The notes: generated from the sequence alone by a model not told the origin. Positions 55,650-64,000 are shown, counted from the stretch's first letter. The stretch is DNA of 64,000 bases from Bacteroidetes bacterium GWF2_33_16 (GCA_001768565.1 MEOE01000015.1:62001-126000); one strand, 5' to 3'. Numbers and translations are program-made.

Positions 55650-55754
55650 AATTTATAAGCTCTGACGGACGATTTATTACATCTGTCGAACGATTTATCG
55701 AATATGTCGGAAGATTTATTCAATATGTCGGAAGATTTATTCAATCTGACATAA
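55650..55754. repeat. Tandem array A of 21-bp units (five copies)
   Basis: Five consecutive units of 21 bp, of the type GATTTATTCAATATGTCGGA plus A, run without spacers. The last four start at 55671, 55692, 55713 and 55734. Since 21 is seven codons, all frames give heptad repeats, but no start codon or ribosome site is convincing. It lies just after repeat copy A, exactly as array B lies after copy B. Confidence 0.8.
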
Positions 55755-55809
55755 CCGAGATTCAGATCGACAAGCACGAGATTTCTTATCTCTAGAAGAA
55801 GTAAAAGAA

Positions 55810-56526
55810 TTAAGAAAAATTCAAAAGTAAATGATGTATTACAAATTCAGAGTTAAACCTATAATGATAACTGTCGAAAGTAAAATTATTTTGCTCGACG
55901 GAATTCTCTATAACTCTTATTAAATCTCCGTCTGGTGTTGTATTGAATTTTTCATTCAATTTGGAAATAATCCTATTTTTTGTATTTAAAACATCTCCTT
56001 CTAAGACGAAACCTATCATGCCGGCAAAACTTGACTTTTGAGCATACTTCCCATTGAAGTAACGAAAAACACCACCATCAAAGACATTTTCATTGTTTGT
56101 CCCTTTTTTGTAAGTATTAAAATAGACATACTTATTAACTAAAACATCACTGTCATCTAAATTCTTACACTCAAAATAAAAGTTCTTATTTCTCCAGTAA
56201 GTATTACTTATCGTTATGTCATAATATCCTTCAATATCTTCATCATTGGTTTTTTCTCCATCAGCCTGAAAATGAAAACTAAACTCTTTATTTTGATTTA
56301 AATAAAGTCTTATATACCTTGCTATCTCTCTTTCAACTCTTGGATTTACTTTCTTTCTTTCATTTTCAATCTTTTCTTTCAATTCTAAACTATCGTAATT
56401 TTGATAAAATGAAAGTAAGTGATAGAAAACCCATTTTTTCCAAAAATTATCATCTAACTCTTTAAGAAGATGTGTATAGTTTGGTAATGGAGAAGGCTTT
56501 TTTATTCTAATGTATTCTCTTTCCAT
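55810..56526 (-). CDS. Probable restriction endonuclease (PD-(D/E)xK-like)
   Basis: A 238-residue protein overlapping the methyltransferase frame by 20 bases, so the two were one operon. A central strand pattern with Asp103 in YYDITIS, then NFYFECKNLDD with Glu119 and Lys121, fits the D...ExK nuclease core of restriction enzymes. The N-terminal third is helical and charged. I do not recognise a named family. If it is active while the methyltransferase is broken the host genome would be unprotected, so it may be inactive or act only in complex with it. Confidence 0.55.
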   Translation of the reverse strand: MEREYIRIKKPSPLPNYTHLLKELDDNFWKKWVFYHLLSFYQNYDSLELKEKIENERKKVNPRVEREIARYIRLYLNQNKEFSFHFQADGEKTNDEDIEGYYDITISNTYWRNKNFYFECKNLDDSDVLVNKYVYFNTYKKGTNNENVFDGGVFRYFNGKYAQKSSFAGMIGFVLEGDVLNTKNRIISKLNEKFNTTPDGDLIRVIENSVEQNNFTFDSYHYRFNSEFVIHHLLLNFS

Positions 56527-58933
56527 TTCCGTTAGGTATCAAATGCTTTAAAATATCTTGCCCATCTTCAAATGCTTTTGTTTCAGTCCAATTTCTATTT
56601 ATATCCTCTTTAATGATATAAACACAATCCTTACCATAAATCTTTTCTTGGCAGGCAAAGAAATTCTTAATTGGGTTTTGCTCAAAAATTTCGTTCAAAA
56701 TGTAATTCTTAGTTTTTTTTGCATTAGGAGAATCAGAATCATTATTTAAAGATATTTTTACAACAATTAATTTAAAATCTGTTGGAGTTACTTCAATCCA
56801 AATAGGATGTTTAAGATAAAAACTAATTACCTCCCTTATCGTTTTTTTATAACCATCAAGGAATGTCTGATTCTTCCCGATTCTTGTTTTCAGAAGAAAA
56901 TAGTCTCTAACTCTTTGTTTTTCCCAATATGATAACTCATACAAATCAAAAATGAGATCATTTAATTCATTTTCCTTCTCTGTGAATTCATATTTTTGTT
57001 CAGTCAGGTCTTTGCTTATATTGGATATTTGAGTTACTAAATCTTGGTCAAACTCTTTTGGAATTGGTATGTTTTTTATTGCTGACAAGTCAATATTTGA
57101 ATAGTTTGCATCAACCCTTTTTCTGTCAAAAAGGTGTAAATAATAATTGCATAATTCAGAATTAAGCAATGCCGTTACAAAATCGTACAAATTCTCATTC
57201 TTTAGAATTATACAAAAAATATATGTAGAGAAAGCTATAGTGTAATCGGTATAAACAGCATTAATTCTCCCCCCAAACCTATTTAATAAAATTTTATTTT
57301 CACTAAAAAGACTTACCGCATTACATCTTCTGAAATTGTCATTGTTTATCTCTGATATTTTAATGAATAGATCCTTTTCAACTTTAAAAGGGAATATTTT
57401 TTTAGCAGAATAAAAATATGGAATAGATATACCTTGAATGTATTCTGTTGTTAGATATTTTTCATTAGCAAATTCTAAATGAATATTGTTTTTTTCTTCT
57501 TTTGTTAGTTTATTGAATTTTTCAATACTAATATTAAAATGTGCTGAAAGTCTTTTATTTTCAAGACGTTCTAGTCCTCTATAGCTTGTTTGATTTGTAT
57601 TAAGAATTGAATTTAAAAAATTATTATTGTTCCTTATTCTTTCAACTAAATATCTATCAAATTCATTACCAACTAAAAAATCTCGTAGTTTTATATTTTT
57701 AGAGATTAATTCTTTTTGTTCGATTTGAGTTACTTTATCCTCTTGTATTATTAATAATTCAAACGGTTTTTCAGAAAACAACCCTAAATCTACAGGGTAG
57801 TAATCTATAATATTATCTTTGTAATTATGAGTAAAAATAATAGCTAATACACTTTCTTTAGCATTTTCAAATAATATTTTTTTTACTCTTGAAAGTTCAT
57901 AAATCTTTTCTATACCATAGTTAGAGTAAAAATACTCTTGAAAACTCTCTGAATAATCATTATAAAAATTAGAACTATTAGAGACAAAACCAAATCTGGT
58001 ATTTTCATTGCTCCATTCTTTTATTTTTAGAAAAAAACATTGAGATATTTGAGACTTACCCACGATATTTTGGGCTATTACTTTATCTTCATTTGTAAAA
58101 GAAATTTTATAGGAACCTAAAAATGAAATTTCACTTTTGTATTCATCAGTATTAGGTATTTCAAAAAAAGGAGGATTTCCTATCAAGTAAGAAAATTGCT
58201 TCCCCTCAAAAGGTTTTTCAGATACATTAAGAGTATTAGCATGTTTTATATTTTCAAAGAATGAATGTCTAGAAAATAAATCGATCTTTTTATTTTCCTT
58301 TAATTCATTTGCTATAAACTCTTCAATATCATTAGGATTAATGCCAGTAAAAATCTGTAATGAAAGAGAAAAAAGCGTAAATCGTTGTGCTGTCAACTCC
58401 TTTTCAATCCCAAAAATATTGTCATATAGAAGTTTATTTCTAAATCTTATTTTTTCAATATTATTTTCTGGTTCTAAGCCTTGCTTTTGTGCTATTTCTA
58501 GAAGCCTTTGAAATCCAATAATAAGAAACATTCCCGAACCGCTTGAAGGGTCTAGAATTGAACCTATTCTATCTTCATTTATGACCTCATCAACAATTAA
58601 TTGGGCTAATTTTTTTGGAGTATAGTAAATTCCATTTTCTTTTTGCTTCTCGGATAAGAAAACTTCATAAATATAACTTATAAACTCAACTGGCAAGATA
58701 TCAAATTGAAAATCGTAAAGTCTTAATTGCCCAGTTTTTAAATTTGACTTAAAAGAAGTTGAAATTAAACTGCGAACGTCATTAGTTAAATATTTATTAT
58801 CTATTGAGGGTTGGTCGAATAAAGCATTATTAAATATCTCGTGAATTTTTTTAAATAGTTTATTTATGTCGTTATGTGAGTTATTCTCTAGTAATTTTCC
58901 GTAATTAAGAGATGTGTCATTAAAATAATGTCC
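56507..58933 (-). pseudogene. N6-adenine DNA methyltransferase, C-terminal part of an interrupted gene
   Basis: This is about 809 codons continuing in the same frame as the fragment at 58934-59554. After a helical stretch comes ENGIYYTPKKLAQLIVDEVI, SAM motif I ILDPSSGSGMFLIIGFQRL, catalytic motif IV LIGNPPFFEI, then a large target-recognition-like C-terminal region. The architecture is that of Eco57I/type IIG or type-ISP-like methyltransferases. No ATG exists between the stop and motif I in a sensible place; the first available codon (58696) is TTG. Together the two parts make 1015 residues. Confidence 0.8.
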
Positions 58934-59554
58934 TTAAAAGTGAGAGTTGATAATATGATTGTCTTCTAAATATTTAATATATAATGTTCTATCTATTAGG
59001 GCTTGAACAATTTCATTACATTTACTCTCTTCAGTAATTAAACTAAATAATGAGTTGAAAAGTTTTTCTTTTAACGTTTTTAAAGTGGAAACTAACTCTT
59101 TATCAATTCCCTTATATTTTGCCCTATCAATAAATGAATGATAGTTTAACCAAAATACACCACTATCAAACTGCCAATGTTTGATCTTCTCTAGTTTGGA
59201 TAAATCGTTATTAGAAATTATAAAAGTATCTAGGATGCTCTCTTTTATTCTTATTTTAGGAGAGTATTTTGCATAAAACATTTCTAGTTTAGAATCATCA
59301 ATAGGATAATAGAAAATTAAATCAGCATCATTTTTGTTCCAGATATATTTTCTAATCTCCTCAAATTCATTCGTGTCTAGTTCTGTAGTAATTAGGTAAA
59401 ACGATGTATTCGTATTGTTAGGACTACTATAAAAGAACACGGATTCTTTAAGATTATCAGTTAAGGCAGAATTATTTTCTATACAAACATGTTTTGGCTT
59501 CAAATCAACTTTGAAGTTAAAACCTAAATCAGAAAATAAATTTATATAATCCAT
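58934..59554 (-). pseudogene. N-terminal fragment of the interrupted DNA methyltransferase gene
   Basis: A 206-residue fragment starting at ATG and ending ALIDRTLYIKYLEDNHIINSHF at a TAA (58934-58936). The LYIKYLEDN end is the helix that normally precedes the methyltransferase core in type IIG-like proteins. Translation through the stop continues in frame (GHYFNDTSLNYGKLLENNS...) into the 56507-58933 part. The single nonsense codon is the only lesion I see. Confidence 0.8.
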
Positions 59555-60009
59555 TTATTATTACCTAGTTATTCTAGTTAAATGTATAAATATTTAAGCA
59601 ATAAAGATAACAAATTAGAGGTAAACTAGCTTATTAAAGTTAATATTTTCAACTACTAGCATTTAAATCACCTATTCTACCCGAAGCACTTGTATTATCA
59701 AGGGTATCCTGATTTGACACTCTTGAAATATCTTCTAAATAATATAACTTTAGCGATAGTTAGAATTTAGATCTGGATTATAAGAATGATTGAGGTTGTA
59801 TACATTGGAGCAAGGGTCTATTATACTTTTCAGTATATCCAATTTAGGTAAATCAATCGTATCAGCAAGAGTGGGGCAAGAAAAGCTGTATATGGCAGCA
59901 ACGAGAGGCATGCAGGGATAGGGCTGACATACTCTACTTTTTTGCGTTGGGTTCTTCTTCCTTCTTCGTTTCGTTATCTGGAAATTTGCCTATCCGTGTC
60001 GTCATGTTA
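59555..60009. other. Non-coding upstream region of the restriction-modification operon
   Basis: Together with elements to 60668 this is a 1.1-kb gene-free stretch. In this part I find no gene, repeat or strong hairpin. It should contain the promoter of the methyltransferase gene. Confidence 0.5.
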
Positions 60010-60153
60010 CCTTGCTGCTAACGTTTTGCAAATTGGTTGCGTTTGGGAGTTTGAAACTGCTTTTTTGTCCCTCGTTTAAAAACTATTTAAAAGCGTTGAA
60101 CTTACCAAAACAACATTAACCCAAATGCAATTAATTTGCTGTTAGCAGCAAGG
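60010..60153. repeat. Palindromic boundary element 3 (144 bp, strong)
   Basis: Outer arms CCTTGCTGCTAAC (60010-60022) and GTTAGCAGCAAGG (60141-60153) are perfect 13-bp complements. Inside, GCAAATTnnTTGCnTTTGGG on the left pairs with the complementary right arm ending at 60140, 18 of 20 matching, with an asymmetric bulge of 5 versus 1 base between the stems. The remaining ~70 bases form the loop. The layout recalls integron attC sites, but the core GTTAGCA does not fit the GTTRRRY box. Confidence 0.8.
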
Positions 60154-60386
60154 TATTGCCTAGGAAGTACATTACTTTCAATCTACTATACACAAACTTA
60201 CGAGTGGCGTTGGGGCGGTGAAAGGACTGGAAGGTTCTTTTGCAGCCATTGGATTGAGAGGGGCAAGTGCGGGCTGCAAATGTACCTGACAGTGAAGGGA
60301 GGGGCGGGAAGGCTTCAATCTTATTGCATGTCAGGTATCAAGTCAGGCTTTCTCTAAATAGGGTCTTAAAACAGGAGAAAAGTGTC
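60141..60386 (+). repeat. Repeat copy B with GC-rich 105-bp core (60213-60317)
   Basis: This is the second copy of the element at 55395-55634, in the same orientation and 4.75 kb away, starting exactly at the GTTAG of element 3. The core keeps the TTTGCAGCC / GGCTGCAAA arms. Downstream similarity includes TATCAAGTCAGG and AGTGTCTT-like blocks before the 21-bp array begins. Confidence 0.75.
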
Positions 60387-60401
60387 TTGCCTTCACTTCT
60401 T

Positions 60402-60653
60402 AGGGTTTCTCTACTCTCGATTATGGTCTTTCAGCACACGATTAGGCTTTCGCAATTCACGATTGTCCTCATGCAATAGCCTTTCATGTCATCGCAATTC
60501 ACGATTGTTGACCTGCAAAAGCATTTTATTTCATTGCAAAAGGGTTTTGATGTCGTGCAAAGACATTTTGATGCATTGCAATTGAGTTTTGTTCTTGTGC
60601 AAAGGGATTTTGATTTATTGCAATTGGGTTTTGTTCTTATGCAAAAATATTTT
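60402..60653. repeat. Tandem array B of 21-bp units (12 copies)
   Basis: Twelve contiguous 21-bp units fill 252 bases. Most share a central GCAA and a terminal TTTT, e.g. GATGCATTGCAATTGAGTTT plus T. The minus strand reads as Cys-centred heptads (KPNCNKS, KSLCTRT, KLNCNAS, KCLCTTS), but only a TTG start is available, overlapping the neighbouring gene. 21 bp is two helical turns, so the T-tracts are phased on the DNA. Confidence 0.8.
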
Positions 60654-60668
60654 AATTGATTAAACTCA

Positions 60669-62462
60669 TCAGAATTCAAAGTTTGTTAATGTGTAAATTA
60701 AATAGTCACAAACGTTATTAATTGCTTTTTGTTGGTCTTGTTCCTTGTTATCATGCTGCTTATCATAACCCCAATCACATATTCCTTTTATTAAAATCCA
60801 CTCCTTTTTATCTCTATGACAGCTTGATTGCAATCCTTCTCCTTCCATTTCACCACCTATTGCTTCTGGAAATGAATTTATTAATTCATCAACAAAAGGC
60901 TTATCGTCTGAAAGTGTATCACCTGAAATAATAAACCCAACTTCGACATTAGCACCCTTAAATAGAAGTGAAGAATTATCAAATCTGTCAAGTAAAGTTG
61001 TGCCAGCTGGAATTTTATAACCTCTTTGTATTGTACCCGTTGCTGTTCTTTTTTTTGAATCATAATCTTCAAGTTCCCTTGAAACTAAAACGTCACCAAT
61101 TGTCTGTTTTTTTCTTTTTAAACCGAATGCAATACCAACCATAACCACATAGTCTGGGTTGAGAGTTTTGATTGCATCATATATTACTAATGTGGAACCA
61201 CTGGGTTTGGATGACCCCATCTCACTTATTTTTAAGAAATGAAGTTCACAGTTACCTAATACCCCAAAATTCCATAAAGTTATTTTATCTATAGATATTG
61301 CATCGGGAGTTTTGCCCTTTGAATCCATTATTTGTAAGAATGTCTTTGCTTCAGAAGAAGTAGTAGCCACTATCAGCATTGTTTTGTTTGTAGAAAGATT
61401 ATCTTTTGTCATAGTATATGCTTGTAAGAATGTTTTTTCATTATTAGATATTCTTGCAGCTGCAGAATATAAATTAGAGTAAGATTTTGTTAAGAAAGTT
61501 TCTGCATTTATATCAGTTTTCAAATTATCAATTTTAAAATTTGATTCAAAATATTTTATAGTTTTAAACAAATCCTTTGACTGACTTTCTTTGGTTATAG
61601 CTATAAGACCTTGTATTGAAGAAAATAACTCTATTTGGAAATCTTTGAATAATTTATTGCTTAAAAACTCAACAAAATAAATCATTTGGAATTTTTTGTT
61701 TTTAAAAAAGAAATCAGGAATTAAACAACATCTCAAAATATATTTTAAAAGAAAACTATTGTTAATATCTGGATTTAGTGAGAGGGAGTCGTAAAATGAT
61801 AATTGTGGAAGATTACATAAAATATCTCCTTGAAATAAATCTAGATATCGCTTTGTGTAAAAATATGAAACTAGTCTTCCTGAGTTTCTTCTTATATTGC
61901 CATTATCTAGTTCTTTTTTTGATAAAAATAAATCTAGAGTTATAGCTTTTCCCTTTTCTTTATATAGTTTTTTATTAAAAGTGTTTAAAAGTGATTTATG
62001 AAAATTTTCTTTTGATAAACTAATAATTGTTGATGGATTATCAATCCATGAAGAAATACTATTACGCAGAATTGATGTTGTAGAGCTATTAACGAATAAT
62101 GGAGTTATGGGCCATAGTTTGCTACTGTCATCATCGAAATACATAGGATAGCGCTTAACTTTGTGAGCATATATATGTCTTCTTGATTCAATAAACTCTT
62201 CATAAGAATGTTCATTTGTTAGCAACCTAACAAAACCAAATTTTTCAAGTTCTAATAGTAAAGTTGTTGATACTGGAAAGATTGAATTGCTTTCAATTAA
62301 TAATGATGCACTACTATAACAATATGAAAATGAATTTATGACAGCAATTATAATTGCCTCAAGGATTTCCTTATCGCTATAATTTGCATTTTCAGCACGT
62401 CTAAGTTCTCTATCTAGAAAATGAAGATATGTAGGAGCTTGTTTATTTGTTGAAAAACTCAT
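60669..62462 (-). CDS. Protein with C-terminal purine-nucleoside-phosphorylase-superfamily domain
   Basis: A 597-residue protein (start ATG at 62462; the TTG one codon earlier is less likely). Residues 1 to about 345 are helical and unrecognised, with RRHIYAHKVKRYPMYFDD near 92. Residues about 360-597 form a PNP/MTA-SAH-nucleosidase-like domain: MLIVATTSSEAKTFL, VVMVGIAFGLKRKKQTIGDVLVSRELEDYD, GFIISGDTLSDDKPFVDEL, EAIGGEMEGEGLQSSC (active-site Glu and Glu-Gly), ILIKGICDWG. This subfamily occurs fused to defence modules, where PNP effectors are known to cleave ATP (Detocs). The start overlaps the upstream gene by 20 bases, so both are coupled. Confidence 0.82.
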   Translation of the reverse strand: MSFSTNKQAPTYLHFLDRELRRAENANYSDKEILEAIIIAVINSFSYCYSSASLLIESNSIFPVSTTLLLELEKFGFVRLLTNEHSYEEFIESRRHIYAHKVKRYPMYFDDDSSKLWPITPLFVNSSTTSILRNSISSWIDNPSTIISLSKENFHKSLLNTFNKKLYKEKGKAITLDLFLSKKELDNGNIRRNSGRLVSYFYTKRYLDLFQGDILCNLPQLSFYDSLSLNPDINNSFLLKYILRCCLIPDFFFKNKKFQMIYFVEFLSNKLFKDFQIELFSSIQGLIAITKESQSKDLFKTIKYFESNFKIDNLKTDINAETFLTKSYSNLYSAAARISNNEKTFLQAYTMTKDNLSTNKTMLIVATTSSEAKTFLQIMDSKGKTPDAISIDKITLWNFGVLGNCELHFLKISEMGSSKPSGSTLVIYDAIKTLNPDYVVMVGIAFGLKRKKQTIGDVLVSRELEDYDSKKRTATGTIQRGYKIPAGTTLLDRFDNSSLLFKGANVEVGFIISGDTLSDDKPFVDELINSFPEAIGGEMEGEGLQSSCHRDKKEWILIKGICDWGYDKQHDNKEQDQQKAINNVCDYLIYTLTNFEF

Positions 62463-64000
62463 CAAAACCTAATTTTAATTGAACTTTTTGCGATTCATCG
62501 TTTATATATGATTGTGATATAAAACGCAATAAATTTTCTTTGCCTATTTGAGAGTATACTTCTGGTTCGAAAGTAAGTTTGTTTAAGTCGGTAATCTCCG
62601 TAATTTCTTTTTTCAAGGTTCCTATTGTAAAAAATCTAATCGGAATCTTTAGTTGGTAAGCCCTAGAGATTTCAAATAAAACACCATCAGCAATTGGGCC
62701 AAATACCCATAGTTCATCACATCTACTAATTAATTGATTGTTGCCGTTTCTTACCATTGCTCTGTCAACTCTGTCATTTAAGAAATAACCAAAAACTTGG
62801 AAAGGGTTTATTGGTATATATCCTTCTTTGAAAACGTATTCACAAATAACATCTTTTGCGTAGAAGAATTTTTTTGATTGGGCAGTGAAAATGGTTTTTG
62901 TTTTTTTAGTTGGACTAACTTTAAGTCTAATTAAATCATAAAGATTAGCTTTATCTTTTTTATCTTTTTCTACAAATGAAATTGCTGCTAAAAAACCACT
63001 TGCTAAACTAGGCATTAATCCTCTGAAATCTCCTGTTGCATCACCACAAACCCAAAAGTTTTGGTCAAAAAGTTTTAACTCATTAGTTAATTTTGGATAG
63101 TAACCGAAGTATTCAAAACTCGGTCCAATTACTTTAGCATTTGAATTTGATAAAATTGGGAAATGAGTTGTAAGGCATTTATGGAAAAGGTCATAAATTT
63201 CATTATTCCAGCCAACGTTTTGTTTTGACAAAAATTCCTTGACGCTTAATTCGATAATTGAATGAGATTGTATAAGATTAGTAAGTTCTTCTTTAAGTAA
63301 ATTATATGTTGTTTCATCTTTAATTCTTAAGTTAATGCCAAAATTAGTTTTTGTATGTTCGGATTTATTAGATATCCCATTAAAAGAATTAATTTCTTCA
63401 AATTTACCATGAACAATATAACCTTTACGACAAAAACAAAAAGTTCTAAACTCTATACCTTTGTTTTCCTGACTTTGCATGAGAAGTTTCAAATCAGTTT
63501 GTTTGAGTTCTTTGTAATCGAAATTTTCATGTTCAGTCTCAATTCTAATTCCAAATTCAAACTTCTTGAAAACTAAAAGATTTTCATCTACAAATGAAGG
63601 AAAGTTAAAAGAACCAAACTTACCACCACAAAAAATAACACTTCTAGTATTTATTACCTTTCGATTTTCACCTTCAGAATCTACTACTTCAATTTTGTAG
63701 ACGTTTTTATCCTGTTTTATTTTCTTAACAATGTGTTTTATTAAAAATTTGTCTTTCCCAATTTGGTCATATAAATAGAAACCAATTTTGTATAAATCAA
63801 CTTGAGAAAGAACATTTGATTCATATTGCTTGTTTTGAATCTGTTGATTGTTATTTGATTCAAGTTTATTATTTAACCAATCATTGTTAAATTCAGGGAT
63901 ATCTATCGAGAAGTTTTGAAATAGTTCATTTAAAAGTTGGTAAGATTTTATAACGAGTAAGGGTTCTAAATTGTATAAATTTGAACCTGATGGGAAAAAT
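62443..64000 (-). CDS. FAD-dependent oxidoreductase (COG2509-like) with nucleoside-deoxyribosyltransferase-like tail; 5' end outside the window
   Basis: The minus-strand frame is open from 64000 to the stop at 62443, about 519 codons, so the gene starts beyond the window. The visible part begins FPSGSNLYNLEPLL, then RSVIFCGGKFGSFNFP, KKFEFGIRIET, FRTFCFCRKGYIVHGK and DQNFWVCGDATGDFRGLMPSLASGFLAA, all matching uncharacterised FAD-dependent dehydrogenases of the COG2509 type. The last ~140 residues (FYAKDVICEYVFKEGYIPINPFQVFGYFLNDRVDRAMVRNGNNQLISRCDELWVFGPIADGVLFEISRAYQLKIPIRFF) look like a nucleoside 2-deoxyribosyltransferase/DUF4406-like domain. A TTG at 63492 is not the real start. Overlaps the PNP gene by 20 bases. 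Confidence 0.78.
   Translation of the reverse strand, partial: FFPSGSNLYNLEPLLVIKSYQLLNELFQNFSIDIPEFNNDWLNNKLESNNNQQIQNKQYESNVLSQVDLYKIGFYLYDQIGKDKFLIKHIVKKIKQDKNVYKIEVVDSEGENRKVINTRSVIFCGGKFGSFNFPSFVDENLLVFKKFEFGIRIETEHENFDYKELKQTDLKLLMQSQENKGIEFRTFCFCRKGYIVHGKFEEINSFNGISNKSEHTKTNFGINLRIKDETTYNLLKEELTNLIQSHSIIELSVKEFLSKQNVGWNNEIYDLFHKCLTTHFPILSNSNAKVIGPSFEYFGYYPKLTNELKLFDQNFWVCGDATGDFRGLMPSLASGFLAAISFVEKDKKDKANLYDLIRLKVSPTKKTKTIFTAQSKKFFYAKDVICEYVFKEGYIPINPFQVFGYFLNDRVDRAMVRNGNNQLISRCDELWVFGPIADGVLFEISRAYQLKIPIRFFTIGTLKKEITEITDLNKLTFEPEVYSQIGKENLLRFISQSYINDESQKVQLKLGFDEFFNK

Noticed and set aside
24213..58936. TAA read as tyrosine or another residue (code reassignment)
   Set aside because: Both interrupted genes carry TAA, but many intact genes here end in TAA at the expected length, so ordinary nonsense mutations explain the data.
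60010..60153. Bona fide integron attC site
   Set aside because: The bulged double-stem layout fits, but the core GTTAGCA deviates from GTTRRRY and there is no integrase in the window. Reported as attC-like only.
60136..60479. Plus-strand open frames within repeat copy B
   Set aside because: Trp/Gly/Arg-rich translations follow from GC-rich DNA, are not conserved in frame in copy A, and lack ribosome sites.
60402..60653. CRISPR array
   Set aside because: Units are contiguous 21-bp repeats with no unique spacers of regular length, and no cas genes are nearby.
60431..60679. Small Cys-heptad protein gene on the minus strand
   Set aside because: It exists only because 21 is divisible by three. 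The sole start is TTG overlapping the PNP gene, and no ribosome site is visible. I keep it as a repeat array.
63492..64000. FAD protein starting at the TTG at 63492
   Set aside because: The frame stays open and family-like up to the window edge, so the true start is outside the window.
1..64000. rRNA, tRNA genes and complete insertion sequences
   Set aside because: I saw no rRNA-like conserved blocks, no convincing cloverleaf with a T-loop, and no transposase reading frame; small RNAs could still be missed by eye.

Overview
The window looks like a chromosomal segment of a marine or anaerobic member of the Bacteroidota, closest in style to Bacteroidia such as Marinilabiliales. I infer this from the AT-rich DNA (roughly one third GC by eye), a single-chain SecDF of 1000 residues, a DUF5686 outer-membrane protein with a carboxypeptidase-regulatory-like plug, a FISUMP-domain protein, TIGR02757, four-helix-bundle (S23-like) and GxxExxY genes, and a TAnnTTTG-type -7 promoter element. 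I see no rRNA, tRNA, CRISPR array or complete insertion sequence.

Region 1 (1-19,015) is mainly housekeeping. It holds a saccharopine dehydrogenase-like enzyme, an aminotransferase, a tRNA methyltransferase (TrmN6), TIGR02757, LolD, TatA, SecDF, a tripartite export set (HlyD-like adaptor, MacB-like permease, TolC) that lacks its own ATPase but carries an inserted four-helix-bundle gene, GlmM, an S4-domain pseudouridine synthase, and a large DUF5686 outer-membrane protein.

Region 2 (18,308-37,313) is a remarkable minus-strand efflux locus that may be one ~19-kb transcription unit. It starts at a GntR/YtrA-type operator and runs: ABC ATPase, ABC permease, GntR regulator, a GIN-like (DUF2807-like) protein, ABC ATPase, a giant ABC permease fused to an M1-peptidase-like region with a golvesin-like C-terminus, TolC, lipoprotein adaptor, RND pump, a broken GxxExxY gene, a 1568-residue RND pump fused to an ABC ATPase, and an ABC-2 permease. 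RND and ABC transport are physically joined here. An ECF sigma/membrane-protein pair diverges from the operator, and a second ABC-2 exporter with a TetR regulator and two matching operators follows.

Region 3 (41,289-53,775) holds small accessory genes: DUF1801, DUF2200, three methyltransferase-like proteins, YwbE plus a degenerate second YwbE, a Dabb protein, membrane proteins, a FISUMP/caspase pair, DUF4395, an amidohydrolase, a cysteine hydrolase and a LolA-like protein.

Region 4 (53,776-64,000) is an accessory island. A WD40-repeat protein, a restriction-modification pair whose methyltransferase is broken by one in-frame stop, and a two-gene nucleotide-acting module are separated by long non-coding boundaries. 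The module is an FAD-dependent oxidoreductase with a nucleoside-deoxyribosyltransferase-like tail, plus a protein ending in a purine-nucleoside-phosphorylase-superfamily domain. The boundaries contain large imperfect palindromes, a duplicated 105-bp GC-rich hairpin element, and arrays of 21-bp tandem repeats. My best candidates for undescribed biology are the FAD/NDT plus PNP pair, the RND-ABC fusion, and the repeated boundary structure.
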